A stretch of 64,000 nucleotides of DNA. Origin: Symbiodinium sp. CCMP2592. Taxonomy: Eukaryota > Sar > Dinophyceae > Suessiales > Symbiodiniaceae. The DNA lies in assembly GCA_905221615.1 (NCBI GenBank), contig CAJNDT010005878.1, forward strand, positions 392,001 through 456,000, read 5' to 3'. Both the position numbers and the translations under genes were made by a program. Below the pieces are notes generated by a model that worked only from the letters and a program-made list of their open reading frames with translations, was not told where the DNA came from and did not search any database. Positions 20,188 through 30,972 of this stretch are shown here, in pieces (position 1 is the first letter of the stretch; every line of letters begins with the position of its first letter).

Positions 20188-20522
20188 TGTTGAAATGCTT
20201 CTCACTGCATGCCCAGGTATCAGGTTAGACAGGTGTGTAGTCTGCTTGAAGGGATTGCCGGCACTTGTATAGTTTCCTTCAGGTAGGCTTGTACATGTGT
20301 TTTTCCTGTATCCTTTGGCTTAGGGGAAGGCTGCGTAGGAAAGCCTCTTGAGCCATGTGTACTGTAACCAACAACTTGTAAAGCTGTACAGGTCGTTTGT
20401 TGGTTTGTCGGTTCTCTTGTTGCCTCGTTGAGATCGTGAGTCGCCTCTGCGCCCAGCCATAGAAAACATTCTGCGTGAGCTTCGCTGCAGGGTATGGCCA
20501 CCCAGGGTGAACACCTTCAACA
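20188..20522 (+). repeat. 3' LTR of the Copia element
   Basis: 335 bp, the same length as the 5' LTR. Four substitutions relative to it: TTTCG/TTTCC near 20277, GTGTG/GTTTT near 20300, GCTTC/GCCTC near 20422 and TCCGC/TCTGC near 20448. GTTAG follows directly as the target duplication. Confidence 0.95.
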
Positions 20523-21060
20523 GTTAGGGTTAGAGTTTCAGGGTCTTTAGTATTTAGGGTTTGGGGTTAGAAGGCAGAGTGCCATAGTATTAGGGGTTTG
20601 AGGGTAATGAAAGGGTTAGGGTTAGAGTTTCAGGGTCTTTAGTATTTAGGGTTTGGGGTTAGAAGGCAGAGTGCCCTAGTATTAGGGGTTTGAGGGTAAT
20701 GAAAGGGTTAGGGTTAGAGTTTCAGGGTCTTTAGTATTTAGGGTTTGGGGTTAGCAGGCAGAGTGCCATAGTGTTAGGGTTTGAGGGTAATGAAAGGGTT
20801 AGGGTTAGAGTTTCAGGGTCTTTAGTATATTTAGGGTTTGGGGTTAGAAGGCAGAGTGGCATAGTATTAGGGGTTTGAGGGTAATGAAAGGGTTAGGGTT
20901 AGAGTTTCAGGGTCTTTAGTATATTTAGGGTTTGGGGTTAGGAGGCAGAGTGCCATAGTGTTAGGGTTTGAGGGTAATGAAAGGGTTAGGGTTAGAGTTT
21001 CAGGGTCTTTAGTATTTAGGGTTGGGGGCTAGAAGGCAGAGTGCCATAGTTTTAGGGTTT
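20523..21060 (+). repeat. 91-94 bp satellite, right half
   Basis: Continuation of the array at 10384. The GAAGGCAGAGTGCC word (with single changes) begins at 20570, 20662, 20754, 20847, 20941 and 21032, giving spacings of 92, 92, 93, 94 and 91. Most units here have the shorter TTTAGTATTTAGGG linker where the left half has TTTATTATATTTAGGG, so sub-families sit on the two sides of the insertion. Confidence 0.92.
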
Positions 21061-21251
21061 GATAGTATTAGGGATGCACAAATCACGTGAAGTGGCTACG
21101 AACTGCTGGATGTTGCGCTTTTCTGCGTTGACCACACTGTCAAGCGAATCACGTGCAGGCGAAGCAGGGTACAGCTGGGTGACGCGACAACGTCTGGAAC
21201 TCTGCCTTCCCAGCTGCTGGCACTCTGCCTTCCCGCCTCAAGATCCATTAA

Positions 21252-21749
21252 TTATTGCCATTTGGAATTCATCCCCAACTTTGCACGAAGCTGGTCGGTC
21301 AAAGGTATTGCTCTAGCATCAAGGTCAGGAAGTTCCCCCGGACCACCGAGACGGATGGCAACAAGTGAGAGGGGTTTCATCTGAAGGACAAACTGCCGTT
21401 GTTGTTCATCTTCGTCGTTCCAAACATAAACAAAATCACAAACGAGAGAAACGCGCGGCAACTCCAGCAGTTCTTCTCCTTCACCCACCTGATAACACTT
21501 CGGGAAGGGGCCTTCGTGCTGTCGAAGAAGCCTGAGGCCTGCTGTAATGCGGGAGCCAATAAGTGGCCAGTAACGCAGGTAGCGAACCATGATTTCCCAA
21601 GGCACGTCGTCATAAACTTCCTTCCATCTCTCAGCTGGTCTCCACTGGGCAGGCGCTTTGGCCAATTTTTCGCAAGCGGTTTTGATCAAGATTGGGGAGA
21701 GCTCGCCTCTGAAGAAACACTCTCCTCGTTCGATCGGGGCGAAATGCAT
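21252..21749 (-). CDS. Hypothetical protein, 165 residues
   Basis: Not recognised. The frame opens with ATG at 21749 and ends near the satellite. It is rich in Trp and charged residues in its first half (PAQWRPAERWKEVYDDVPWE) with hydrophobic strands later. It lies downstream of the 22030-23297 gene on the same strand and could be a last exon of it or a separate gene. A copy of the 13-bp word and a one-mismatch variant (21195) lie just beyond its stop. Confidence 0.5.
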   Translation of the reverse strand: MHFAPIERGECFFRGELSPILIKTACEKLAKAPAQWRPAERWKEVYDDVPWEIMVRYLRYWPLIGSRITAGLRLLRQHEGPFPKCYQVGEGEELLELPRVSLVCDFVYVWNDEDEQQRQFVLQMKPLSLVAIRLGGPGELPDLDARAIPLTDQLRAKLGMNSKWQ

Positions 21750-22029
21750 TGCTCTGGACGGCTACTGTTCAGTCACAAGCACGCACGGCTTCAAAACACA
21801 TGTGCTAGTTTGTGCGGCTTCCGGGTTGTGGCACTCGAAATGATTGTCCATGTGCTTGCACGTGACAAATTCCACATGTGTGAAAATGCGAACATGTTTT
21901 CGCAATCCGTCTTCCCCAAGCAGAAACACACAGTCTCTCAGACGCATTCCAATCTAGCAGGACCCGCTGCCATCAATGCAAGCACACAGACAGACACACA
22001 ACTTTTCTTTGCAGCGCAGGATGAATCCT

Positions 22030-23297
22030 CTAGTTGTTGCCAGGCCTCCTGGTCGGGCCACAACAGGGCCTATGGTCAATGACGAATTGTCTGGCCTGCG
22101 CTTCTGTCATCTTGGAAGCCACACGTCCCCAGTGAAAGGGTACGAGGTGGCTCCACTCGCCTTCAATGCCAGACACACATTGGTTCATGTAATGTGACAC
22201 AACACACAGCAGATCAGGCAACCACATCGAAGCTATAACAAATGTTCCGAATCTTTCCAAGAGACCGCCGTCTGTCACACGAACTCGGAGAAACCATTTT
22301 GCTTTGTCAGTGCCACCAGGATTCGGGTCGTACTTCATCTCACCAGCGATTTTGGGACACTCCGGGCATTGAACAGGTGTCCATACCCCTTGGTAGTCAA
22401 CACGGTTCGGCCGCCGCTGATGTTGGGGGCCACGGACTGCAACCTCCCGTGGCTCGAGTGCTGGGATAGGCACTGCAGGCACCTCCGGCATCTCAGCAGG
22501 AGGGGCTGGCACTCGGCCTTCCTCGGGCTCCACGTGATCATCAGGCTCTGGGACAGGGATTGCAGCAGGCACCTCCGGCATCTCAGCAGGAGGGGCTGGC
22601 ACTCTGCCTTCCTCGGGCTCCACGTGATCATCAGGCTCTGGGAGAGGGATTGCAGCAGGCACCTCCGGCATCTCAGTGGCACTCTGCCTTCCGCGGCCTC
22701 CACGTGATTATCAGGCTCCGGCTCCACCGGCACCTCAGCAGGAGGTGCTGGCACTCTGCCTTCTGCTCCCTCTTGACCACTTTCATCAGGAGGCGCGGGT
22801 TGCTTCCTGGGCAACATACGTGGGCGACAAATCTTTCTCTTGGCTTTCCGTTTGGCCTGTGGCTTGGCCTTTGCTTTGGTCTTTGCTTTGGCCTTGCCCT
22901 TTGCCTTGGCCTTTGCTTGCTGCGTCTTGATGGCCTGCCAGGTTTGATGCACCCTTTTGATTCTGCGTTTTCTGACTGCGTCTGAGACCATTTTAAATTC
23001 CTGTTTGTCCTCAGCAAGCAGGTCGTCAAGAACCAGCTCATCAACAAAGTCCCCCATGATAATGTCATCCTCATCCTCATCCTCTGTTGAATCTTTGGCT
23101 GTCGAATACATAGCCTCAATTTTGCGCATGAAATCCTCATCTTCCGGAAGGTGATGAGAAGCGATCAGGCTCATGAGCTTTGGACGGCGCATTCGTTGCA
23201 GCTCCTTTCGCTTTTTTTCGTCTACGTTTCCAGTCTGGGAGATCACATGCTCGGCGAGATTCTGGCAGTCTGCGAGAGTCCGACATGCTTGTGACAT
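22030..23297 (-). pseudogene. Repeat-containing Lys/Ala-rich protein gene, frameshifted
   Basis: From ATG 23297 one frame encodes a charged N-terminus, an acidic stretch (DEDEDD), a Lys/Ala/Arg-rich histone-tail-like region (about 22840-22930) and Pro-rich repeats containing Glu-Gly-Arg-Val-Pro. At about 22676 a repeat unit lacks 10 bp (CAGGAGGGGC) present in its neighbours, and the coding signal moves to another frame. That frame (22030-22677) carries two further ~92-bp units, then a C-terminal domain with CPECPK and many Trp/His/Cys. The peptide repeats read as EEGRVPAPPAEMPEVPA-type units. Either this copy is frameshifted or an unrecognised splice restores it. Function not recognised. Confidence 0.55.
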
Positions 23298-23403
23298 TTC
23301 CCTCAGTCGAGTCAGCAAAAACAAGCACAGCAAAACTTATATAAGTTTATTGTACTATTTACTGTATGGGTCGACAGTTGACAGAATCCTAAATGAAAAC
23401 ATG

Positions 23404-26277
23404 TCACTTGGGATGCTGCAACATATAGGATAGAAGTGACACTGAGCTTGTAGCACAACGACGGAGGCAAATGAAGCCATTCCAGAAGACTGCCTCTGTT
23501 TCGATGACTTCCCAATACTGGGGCTCATACAAATGAATCCAGCAGGCCTTGACGCTGGAACCATCCGGGCACTCTACCTTCAAAACAAAATATATCTCTC
23601 CTGTCGACTGGTCCTCATGCTGGACCACTGGCCACATGAGAGCAGCCCAGGTTTTTGCCCCAAGAGAGAGATAGCATGTCAAATCCAAGACATGGTTCAA
23701 GATCTTCAAAGGGGCTGCAAGGCTGCTAAACTTCCCAGCACGCAAGGGAACATGCTGAGATGCCAGTCTTGCATCATTGTAGTGAATTAGCCATGACCAC
23801 GCAGCTGATGCTCGTTCGAGTGTCTCTTCTGACAGGGTGTTCCATGTCTTGTCGCCGACAATCTCGGTATACTGTGACGGCAGCTTGTGGACACATCCTC
23901 TGAAGCACAACTTTTGGCGCTTCCTGTCCACATTCCAAAACTCCCTTTCAAAATATTCCCGTTTGACTTTTGCCGGATGCCTGATTGAACGGCTTTCAAA
24001 GACGTTTGAATTCTCGATCACAGTTTGAATCGTGGAGTATGTTTGCTTGCGGGTTTTGTTCAACAAAGAATCATTACGAATCTTGTTGTGCACATCTTCC
24101 ACAATCTTGTTGTCTGGCAGCGTCTGCACCAGAACACTCAGCAGGTGGGTTGCAGGGCATGCTGGTACCGATATTGTTACAGTCCTTTGAGCTGGCACTC
24201 TGCCCTCTTGCCCGTCTAACAAAATGTCACCAACTCCGGCACCGTCATCTGCTTCTTCAGGCACAGAATCCTCCATCTCCCCGTCCTGCTCTGTGTCAAC
24301 ATCATCCACGACAATGTCTTCTGACCCCGGAGGCGCCACTTCATATCCCTGTGCCTCCAATGTGTCCAGAAAAAGTCTCGAAGGATGGCTGATTCCAACT
24401 TGCAGGTCTGTGAAGAGTTGCCGGGCATGAACACTTGGAGTGGACCGTGCCAATGTCGACTCCAACCTCAAGAGTGATGTGTGATGGCCCTTTGCCTTCA
24501 AAGCCGTGATCGTCCGAATTTCTGCATCAGGTGACAGCAATCCCGCATAGGCATCTGGTGGAAGTGAAAAAAGACTGCAAGTCCAGACCCTGTTCATCAG
24601 CAAATGCAAGCTCAACATCATGATTTTTTCTGCGGGCTCGTGTAAATCAGTATCCAGATGCTCCTTCCACAACTCGGTCTTCTGCAGGTTGGAGACAATC
24701 TGCAACAAATGTTTGTCTGCTTTCCAGGCATCATTCACTGTCATCAACTCGGCATAACCTCGACCATCCTGCGGCGATTTAAAGTTTTTTACTTGTTTCC
24801 CATACCATGTCCACAACGGTTCGGTCACTTTGTACAATATCTTGGAGTGATCGAAAAGGTCTTCTGTCATGAGATAGTATGCCAACTTGAAGCCCCCCAT
24901 GCTGGCTTTCAACAAGCTGAGTTCTTTCCGTGGATCAGTGGCCCGACCAGCCTGTGACAGCTTTTGCAAATCACCCAGTGCATCTTCCTGCCTCTCACCA
25001 TTGTCAGAGTCCGGCACTCTGCCTTCGGACTCTGGCACTCTGCCTTCGAAGAGCTCCTTGCCCGATTGTGTATTCGCCGAGTTGGAATACAGGCTGAGTC
25101 TTTCCCTTGAGCACGGGCTGAAAGATTGATCTTCGCCGAAATGATCAGCCAGCAGCATTTTGAGGACATGAAACTCATGAAGTTGCTCACAACATAGCTG
25201 GTTCCAGCTGAACCATCTGGAGGATTTCACCAAGCTGCCCTTCTTCATGAAGGATTCGACATTCGCAAGCATATGTTCAATCTCATGCTCGTCACCGGAT
25301 AGCTGCCTGTCTAAGTCATAGGCAATCTTATCTCGAAAAGCGTCCCACAACAAGCTTCTGCTCGGTGATGTGCAGGAAACAAAACTCGCCAGCATTTCCT
25401 TCTTCTGCTGGTAGAAACCACCACTTCCAAAGGGTTTATAATTCAGGGCAAAGATGTAAGAGGAGTGAAGTTTTGCTTTCAGGAAGAGTCCTTTGAGGCA
25501 TCTCGACATGCTGTTTTTGAAATCTCGAATGGCCCTGTGAATCTTGTCACATTTCACATGAATCATGTTTTCACGCATAGCATAGGCCATGCCAGCAAGT
25601 CCGATGCTGCCCTGGTCAAGGCCCAAGACCAGCAGTGGAATGTTCAGCCACCACTTCTCTGACTCTGGCAAGACGGGGAGCACATTTGTGATCTCTCCAT
25701 CCTCAGACATTGTCTTCAGAAAGGAGACATGAGGAAAAGCTGGTGGCACTCTGCCTTCTGGCACTCTGCCTTCTGGCACTCTGCCTTCAGCCGGATCCGG
25801 ATTGTCCCTCAACCACTGAAAACAGCGGTCAATGTCATTGTCTTCTTTTCCAACTTGGAAAACCACCCTGCTTTCATATCTTTTCACAGGCCTCTGCCCA
25901 AGAGAGGGGGCGATCTTGAAAGAGCCCAAATCCATTCGCCCTCTGTGCAAAATCCAGATTTGGTGACTGATCGCTTGAAGCTGCCTGAATGCAGCAATCC
26001 TTTCCAGCTTCTTTCGCTTTGATATGTGAAGAAGCAGGTCGTCGTCAAACCGGTCTTGTGGAGAAACTTGTCCAGTCTTCATCACTTGCATGGTTGCAAA
26101 CACTGCAGCAGAAATCTCATTCGCCCAAGCCACTGTCACAAGACAATCGCTGGTGCTGTGAGTAGACCCATCGGCGATGAAGTTGATTTGTCGACAGTGC
26201 TGCATAGCAGTGATAGCTCTCTCCTGGTACAACCGATTGATTCGAAGCTGCCACTCGTCACAGCTGGACTCAGGCAC
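23404..26277 (-). CDS. Large unrecognised protein (about 957 codons open), probably one long exon
   Basis: The frame has no ATG near its upstream end, which follows an in-frame stop and contains a CAG/GT-like junction, so it is probably an exon entered by splicing. Visible features: DGSTHSTSD near the start, three tandem Glu-Gly-Arg-Val-Pro units (25745-25787), two more at 25013-25046 and one at 24194, LGLDQGSIG followed by a conserved-looking KCDKIHRAIRDFKNS and LNYKPFGSGG, and an acidic linker near 24240-24310. The spaced Asp residues could belong to an RNase-H-fold transposase, but no diagnostic triad can be assigned. Coding potential is strong: 2.9 kb open in one frame with normal composition. 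Confidence 0.65.
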   Translation of the reverse strand: MPESSCDEWQLRINRLYQERAITAMQHCRQINFIADGSTHSTSDCLVTVAWANEISAAVFATMQVMKTGQVSPQDRFDDDLLLHISKRKKLERIAAFRQLQAISHQIWILHRGRMDLGSFKIAPSLGQRPVKRYESRVVFQVGKEDNDIDRCFQWLRDNPDPAEGRVPEGRVPEGRVPPAFPHVSFLKTMSEDGEITNVLPVLPESEKWWLNIPLLVLGLDQGSIGLAGMAYAMRENMIHVKCDKIHRAIRDFKNSMSRCLKGLFLKAKLHSSYIFALNYKPFGSGGFYQQKKEMLASFVSCTSPSRSLLWDAFRDKIAYDLDRQLSGDEHEIEHMLANVESFMKKGSLVKSSRWFSWNQLCCEQLHEFHVLKMLLADHFGEDQSFSPCSRERLSLYSNSANTQSGKELFEGRVPESEGRVPDSDNGERQEDALGDLQKLSQAGRATDPRKELSLLKASMGGFKLAYYLMTEDLFDHSKILYKVTEPLWTWYGKQVKNFKSPQDGRGYAELMTVNDAWKADKHLLQIVSNLQKTELWKEHLDTDLHEPAEKIMMLSLHLLMNRVWTCSLFSLPPDAYAGLLSPDAEIRTITALKAKGHHTSLLRLESTLARSTPSVHARQLFTDLQVGISHPSRLFLDTLEAQGYEVAPPGSEDIVVDDVDTEQDGEMEDSVPEEADDGAGVGDILLDGQEGRVPAQRTVTISVPACPATHLLSVLVQTLPDNKIVEDVHNKIRNDSLLNKTRKQTYSTIQTVIENSNVFESRSIRHPAKVKREYFEREFWNVDRKRQKLCFRGCVHKLPSQYTEIVGDKTWNTLSEETLERASAAWSWLIHYNDARLASQHVPLRAGKFSSLAAPLKILNHVLDLTCYLSLGAKTWAALMWPVVQHEDQSTGEIYFVLKVECPDGSSVKACWIHLYEPQYWEVIETEAVFWNGFICLRRCATSSVSLLSYMLQHPK

Positions 26278-29200
26278 ACCTGAGCTGGCAAGTCAAAGAG
26301 CGATCGATTCGTTCGCTGCAATCGTTGAGATACAAAAGTACAACTTGGACTTCAACACTATGCGCAAGCACCACCATTCTTCGGCCTCCCATGGAAGAGC
26401 TTGGGTCACCGAGGCTACGTCATTTTCGGGAGGGGCCACCTGGCACGTTAGCGCATGTGTCCAGATGTCATAGCCAGATGCCCGCTGGCCGTTGGCCCCA
26501 ACCCCCCCCTAGACTGCGGGACCCCAGTGCCCTTGCCCTCGCTCCACACCCGGCCAACAGTGTGTCGGTAGCTGCCAAAATTGGCGGGCATGCAGCTGCC
26601 GCTTGGTAGAGCAACATACACCAAACCCCATTCTGAACATGTTGGCACTCGTGACAAACACAACCGAACAGCAAGCCGAGCAAGGTTCTCTGCTCAATAA
26701 GACAACCATGTCCCAAGAACGGACGGCCTCCCTTCTTTGTTCGGAACCTGGAAGTCTGGCCCGGACAACACGATCCGAGGTCGCAGAAAATCCAGCTAGG
26801 TAAGGCAACCTTGAGGAGGTTCGACTGACACTCTAATTACTGTACTTCTGCTCGATATTTGGCCTCCCATGTTGCTGAGGTGGACACTCGGGTGCCGAGC
26901 TCGGACCCAGCCAGCACGTTGGCATATGTGTGACTGGCTGTCATCACCAGGTGTCCGCTCTGGTGGTTGGCCCCAAGTCCTCGATCGGTTCCTTCTTCCG
27001 CGGTCCGCCAGAGCGACCCCATGCCCGGCCATCGGCATGCAAGCGCGGCTGGTGAATCAAAACTGGACACACCGCGACTTGTTGGTAAGGTTGGTGTGAC
27101 AAAGAATTCACTATAATCTTAAACAACTGGCTAACAAAACAACATTCTACTATGAATGAGACGGAGGAACACACCAGCTCAACAACACAGCCATGTCCCA
27201 AGAACGGCCTCCCTTCTTTGTCCGGTATTGCTTCCGGTGACTTGCATGACTGCTTCGATGTCACCAGGTCACAGCCCCAGCCGGCGCATTAGCCCATGTG
27301 CCCGGCTGTCATCTACCCCCTGCCCCTGGGATAGGTTGGCCTCAAGGCTGTGACACAGGCAAACCGAACGCCTCACACATGGCCAATGGTGTGGGGAGCA
27401 ACCCTGGTGGGGCAGGGGTTTACTCCTTAGGTAAGGCAACACCGAAGAGGTTCGACTGGCACTCTGCCTCGGCACTCTGCCTCTGTCGTCGATCCAAGAG
27501 AACAGAAAGCATGTGCTCAGCAGAAAGAGATATAGCCTAATCATGGGTTAGCGGCCTCCCCCATTTGCTGAAATCCACCCCACTCGGCCAAGGTGGGTCG
27601 CCATGCTCACAGGGAATGAATTAAGATGACAGCGCTGTGCCGGATCCCGTCGCAGCTGTTGCTCAGCAGGCCATTTGGCACACCTGCGATGTAACAGATC
27701 CCGGAGACTTGGTTTGCTTCGGCGTAAACATCGCCCGCAACGCGCCGATAGAAACAAACCAGGCACAGGCTAACATCACCACCGTGAGTAGCAGGCTCAA
27801 GGCACAGCTGGCGGCTGGGGTAGTGGTAACTTACAGCAGGATGCTATGCTGCCACTACAGTTACAGGCCATGCCAAACGATCAACGATAGACCTGATCCC
27901 AGGGCCACTTGCGCGCAAAAGTGAGCACAGGCAAGAACTGAAGAAGGCACTATCTCACCCTTCTCTTTACAACACAACTCAAGCGGCCTCCCTTTTAGGA
28001 TCTCACCGGGGGGGGAAGGACACACCCGCCCCCCATTTAAGCCACCCCCAGCAGGCGCATTAGCGCATCGCCCTGCTGTCATACCCCTCGGGCTGTAGGG
28101 GAGTTGGCCCCAAGGGTGGCCGCCACGAGGCCACGCAGGCGTCAGTGGCCAAGCTTTCAGCTCCGGATGGATCGCTGCCCCCAACACGGCCAACAAGATG
28201 GAACCTGGCAGGTCTCTAGGGCCCCCTCGGCCAGCCCGCTGCTCAGGTTTAGGTCGGGCAAGCGAATCGACAAGGACGTTTATGATCAAAAGCAAGCACA
28301 GCAAACCACTAAACCCTACTAAAAAACCCTTAGAAGTTTTACTGGCACTCTGCCTTTGGCACTCTGCCTTTCATAAATTTGATCACAACCTGACACTTAA
28401 TGACTACTCACTCGATTCGGCCTTCCATGTTGCGCACTCGGTCGATCAACAGTTCAAGAGCCTCCCCTGCTGCCACCGAGTGGGTCATCATCTCGCACTG
28501 ACTACTGGCTAGCCAGAGCGTGCAGAGACATAAATGGGGGGCTCCCAGCAGGCACGTTGTCAGCAGATCCCCGTTGGCCTCAAGAGCCCGAAAATCCCAA
28601 ACAGCGGCCCGCCACACCCGGCTAACGGTGTGAACTACAAGCTGCCCTGCACTAGCGAACCCTCAGGGAAGTGACCCCGGCTAATGGTGTGCGACTATAA
28701 GTTGCCCTGCACTACGTTCTTCCCTCAGAGCCCTGTGCGAGACACAGCGAGTCCTGGGTAGCGGCCACACACATGCCTCCACATGCCGGCAAGCGAATCG
28801 ACAAGGATTTTCTGATCAACAGCAAGCGCAGCAAACCACTAAACCCTGAACCCTTAGAAGTTTTACTGGCACTCTGCCTTTCATAAATATTAAATGCACA
28901 ACCTGACTTAAGCATCCCTTTCTGTAACGGCCTCCCCGGCGTCTTTGCAAAGACGAACGTGCTCTGACAGTCATGCGGACCGGAGACTTAGGCCACCCCC
29001 ATTCGGCCGAGATATGGGGTCACCCCGCTCTGCCATGGGGATATCAGGCGAAGGCTCTCAACGACCACTAGCAGCTGCAAGCATTTGCCCGCGCTATGCT
29101 TATGTCGCCCTCTGCTCGCAAAGAAGCAGGACGTCGTGGTCGTCGTGGTGCCATCCCAGAGTTCGCAGCGGATACTTCTGCCCCCGACATTACCTTCTGC

Positions 29201-29370
29201 TGGACTTGGCCAACAGCTTGGCGCAAGAGCCGAACGTCGGGTCGGCCATGGCAAGAGCGGTAGTCGAATTTAGTTCGACTGTGGCGCGGGTACGTGGCAT
29301 CAAATGAATGTGTGACAAAGAATTCACTAATCTTAAACAACTGGTTAACAAAACAACATTCTACTCCATA
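26278..29370. repeat. Gene-poor spacer built from diverged ~0.4-0.8 kb modules
   Basis: A recurring core, roughly CCAGC-GGCRCATTAGCGCATGTG followed by CTGTCAT and GTTGGCCCC, appears near 26440, 26910, 27275, 28045 and 28550. A ~50-bp segment with TTAAACAACTGG and AACAAAACAACATTCTACT is duplicated at about 27102-27152 and 29312-29365. A ~100-bp segment with GCGAATCGACAAGGA and CAGCAAACCACTAAACCCT is duplicated at about 28262-28370 and 28792-28890, each copy ending with the 13-bp word. No convincing coding frame. Confidence 0.65.
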
Positions 29371-30423
29371 TCAAATCACCAAGGAACCATGCAGGTCGCT
29401 GCGTTCGTCCTGGTTCTTGAGAATGAGGGCTTGTCGCAAAGAGGTCCCACTTTTTGCAGCGCCCTCTAGCAACTTCCAGATGCTTTTGATGTCCACAGTC
29501 TTTTTCAATGGAACACGCTTGCCCAGAAGTGCCCTGCGAGACGTCACAGGCACACCAGCATCATGTACACTCAAGTAGTGCCCAATGACATACACCTGGA
29601 GGCCGGCTGACAATGTCTCGGACAGACACTCATGTATGTGCATGAAGGCATTCACGACTGTCTTGGCAAATCCATGAGCCTGCCCCGACGGTTGAAGCGC
29701 TCTGTGTTTTTTTGCCATGGTTGCAAAGGCGATGATGTCGTAGATGCTAGTTTCAACCTCCTCCCAATCTCGTGGCACTCTGCCTTCAGATTCATCTCGG
29801 AGAGATGAAGACAGCGTCCTTGCATTGAACATAGATTCCCAAAGCTGACGCAAAGATCGGGACGTGTTGCCTGCCAGCGACTTCATCATCCAAGCGGCAA
29901 AGCCTGACACCAACCCAGCTGATTGAAGAAACCATGACACTCTGCCTTCATCCAACTGCATGACCAGAGGCTCATCACTGATAGTTTCACACACACGTAC
30001 CATAGCATCATTCAGTTTTCTCTTGTACCATTCCCTGTGGGCGTCTGTCCTTGTGTCGAAGGATGCTTGCAACATGAATCGGGCCAAGGCTGTGGAAGAT
30101 GCCACATCCTCCTGCACAGCATCAGGGTTTGGCACTCTGCCTTTTTGACTTTGCACATGTGACCCCCAGTTCGCAGCCAAGGGGGTCTTCCTGAGAAGAT
30201 CACTGAAGAAGTTGTACCATTTGTGGTACTGTCGACGTTCTGAGCCGTTCCTGTTGCTCTCATCGAAAAACAAGTCCAGACGCCACCACAGTTCGCCCTG
30301 TGAGAGCCAAGCTGCTCTCGCTGGCAGTTTTGCATCATTTTCCAAGTTAAGCAATTGCCCATCACGGAGCAATAGCATGACCCACAGTTTCAGAAGCATC
30401 ACCGAAATCCTCCAAAGCAACAC
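29371..30423 (-). CDS. Unrecognised protein, probable exon (350 codons)
   Basis: No ATG at the upstream end, so it is probably an internal exon. The sequence has normal coding composition, with Trp-rich helices (RQYHKWYNFFSDLL) and a C-terminal segment KRVPLKKTVDIKSIWKLLEG. The 13-bp word is read as KGRVP (30131), EGRVS (29936, one base changed) and EGRVP (29774). It lies in the same orientation between the 23404-26277 frame and the methyltransferase-like gene. Function unknown. Confidence 0.55.
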   Translation of the reverse strand: MLLWRISVMLLKLWVMLLLRDGQLLNLENDAKLPARAAWLSQGELWWRLDLFFDESNRNGSERRQYHKWYNFFSDLLRKTPLAANWGSHVQSQKGRVPNPDAVQEDVASSTALARFMLQASFDTRTDAHREWYKRKLNDAMVRVCETISDEPLVMQLDEGRVSWFLQSAGLVSGFAAWMMKSLAGNTSRSLRQLWESMFNARTLSSSLRDESEGRVPRDWEEVETSIYDIIAFATMAKKHRALQPSGQAHGFAKTVVNAFMHIHECLSETLSAGLQVYVIGHYLSVHDAGVPVTSRRALLGKRVPLKKTVDIKSIWKLLEGAAKSGTSLRQALILKNQDERSDLHGSLVI

Positions 30424-30972
30424 TGTACTTGAATCTTACTAAATACTGACACACACCTGCACTTGTGTAACAAGCCCCAGTTCACAACACATTGAATTCT
30501 TAAGAAATCAACCCAAAGACTCACGATGACATGTCAGCAGCCACATCATGTCACTCGAACTTGAGACAGGAAACTATCGCAGATGGCACTGAACTGACAA
30601 CCACATGGAATGATTAACACAGGCCACCGATGCCTGCAACTGGAGGTCGAGACACCAGCCAGGTCATTGCCACCTGCACGACAGCAGCATACGAACTGAG
30701 ACAATACCGACAAACACATCTGATCACGGAGTGACTGAAGCTCTCTACATTTTCATTGCACAGCTGCACCAGCTCGGATCACTCAGATCCTTCCACGAGG
30801 CGGCGAGGATTTTCCTCGGCACCTCGTGGAGGGAACGGACGGGGTCCAGGGCTCAACCCAGTCCCAACATTGGAAAGCAGAATACCAACAAGACAGAATG
30901 TCGAAAGATGAAGCAAGCTCATTTAACTCTAGAGAATTATGGCACTCTGCCTTATTGGCACTCTGCCTTCAG
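30424..30972. other. Intergenic or intronic spacer
   Basis: No coding signal seen. Two copies of the 13-bp word lie at 30941 and 30957, immediately beyond the stop of the methyltransferase-like gene. Confidence 0.5.

Larger units (their letters stand above)
10826..20522 (+). mobile_element. Complete Ty1/Copia LTR retrotransposon (9,697 bp)
   Basis: Two 335-bp direct LTRs begin TGTTGAA and end TTCAACA, and the element is flanked on both sides by the 5-bp duplication GTTAG (10821-10825 and 20523-20527). The internal domain order is Gag with zinc fingers, protease, methyltransferase-like domain, integrase, dioxygenase-like domain, reverse transcriptase and RNase H. Integrase before reverse transcriptase is the Copia order. 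The LTRs differ at 4 of 335 sites, which suggests a recent insertion. One in-frame TAG at 18455 interrupts the polyprotein. The target was a satellite unit. At 9.7 kb it is long for Copia because of the extra domains and an acidic insert in integrase. Confidence 0.96.

Noticed and set aside
21399-22082. 227-codon plus-strand frame
   Set aside because: Lies opposite two better minus-strand frames and has no motif.
23404-26277. Assigning the 957-codon protein to a named transposase family
   Set aside because: The Asp-containing motifs are suggestive, but no catalytic triad with diagnostic spacing could be defined by eye.
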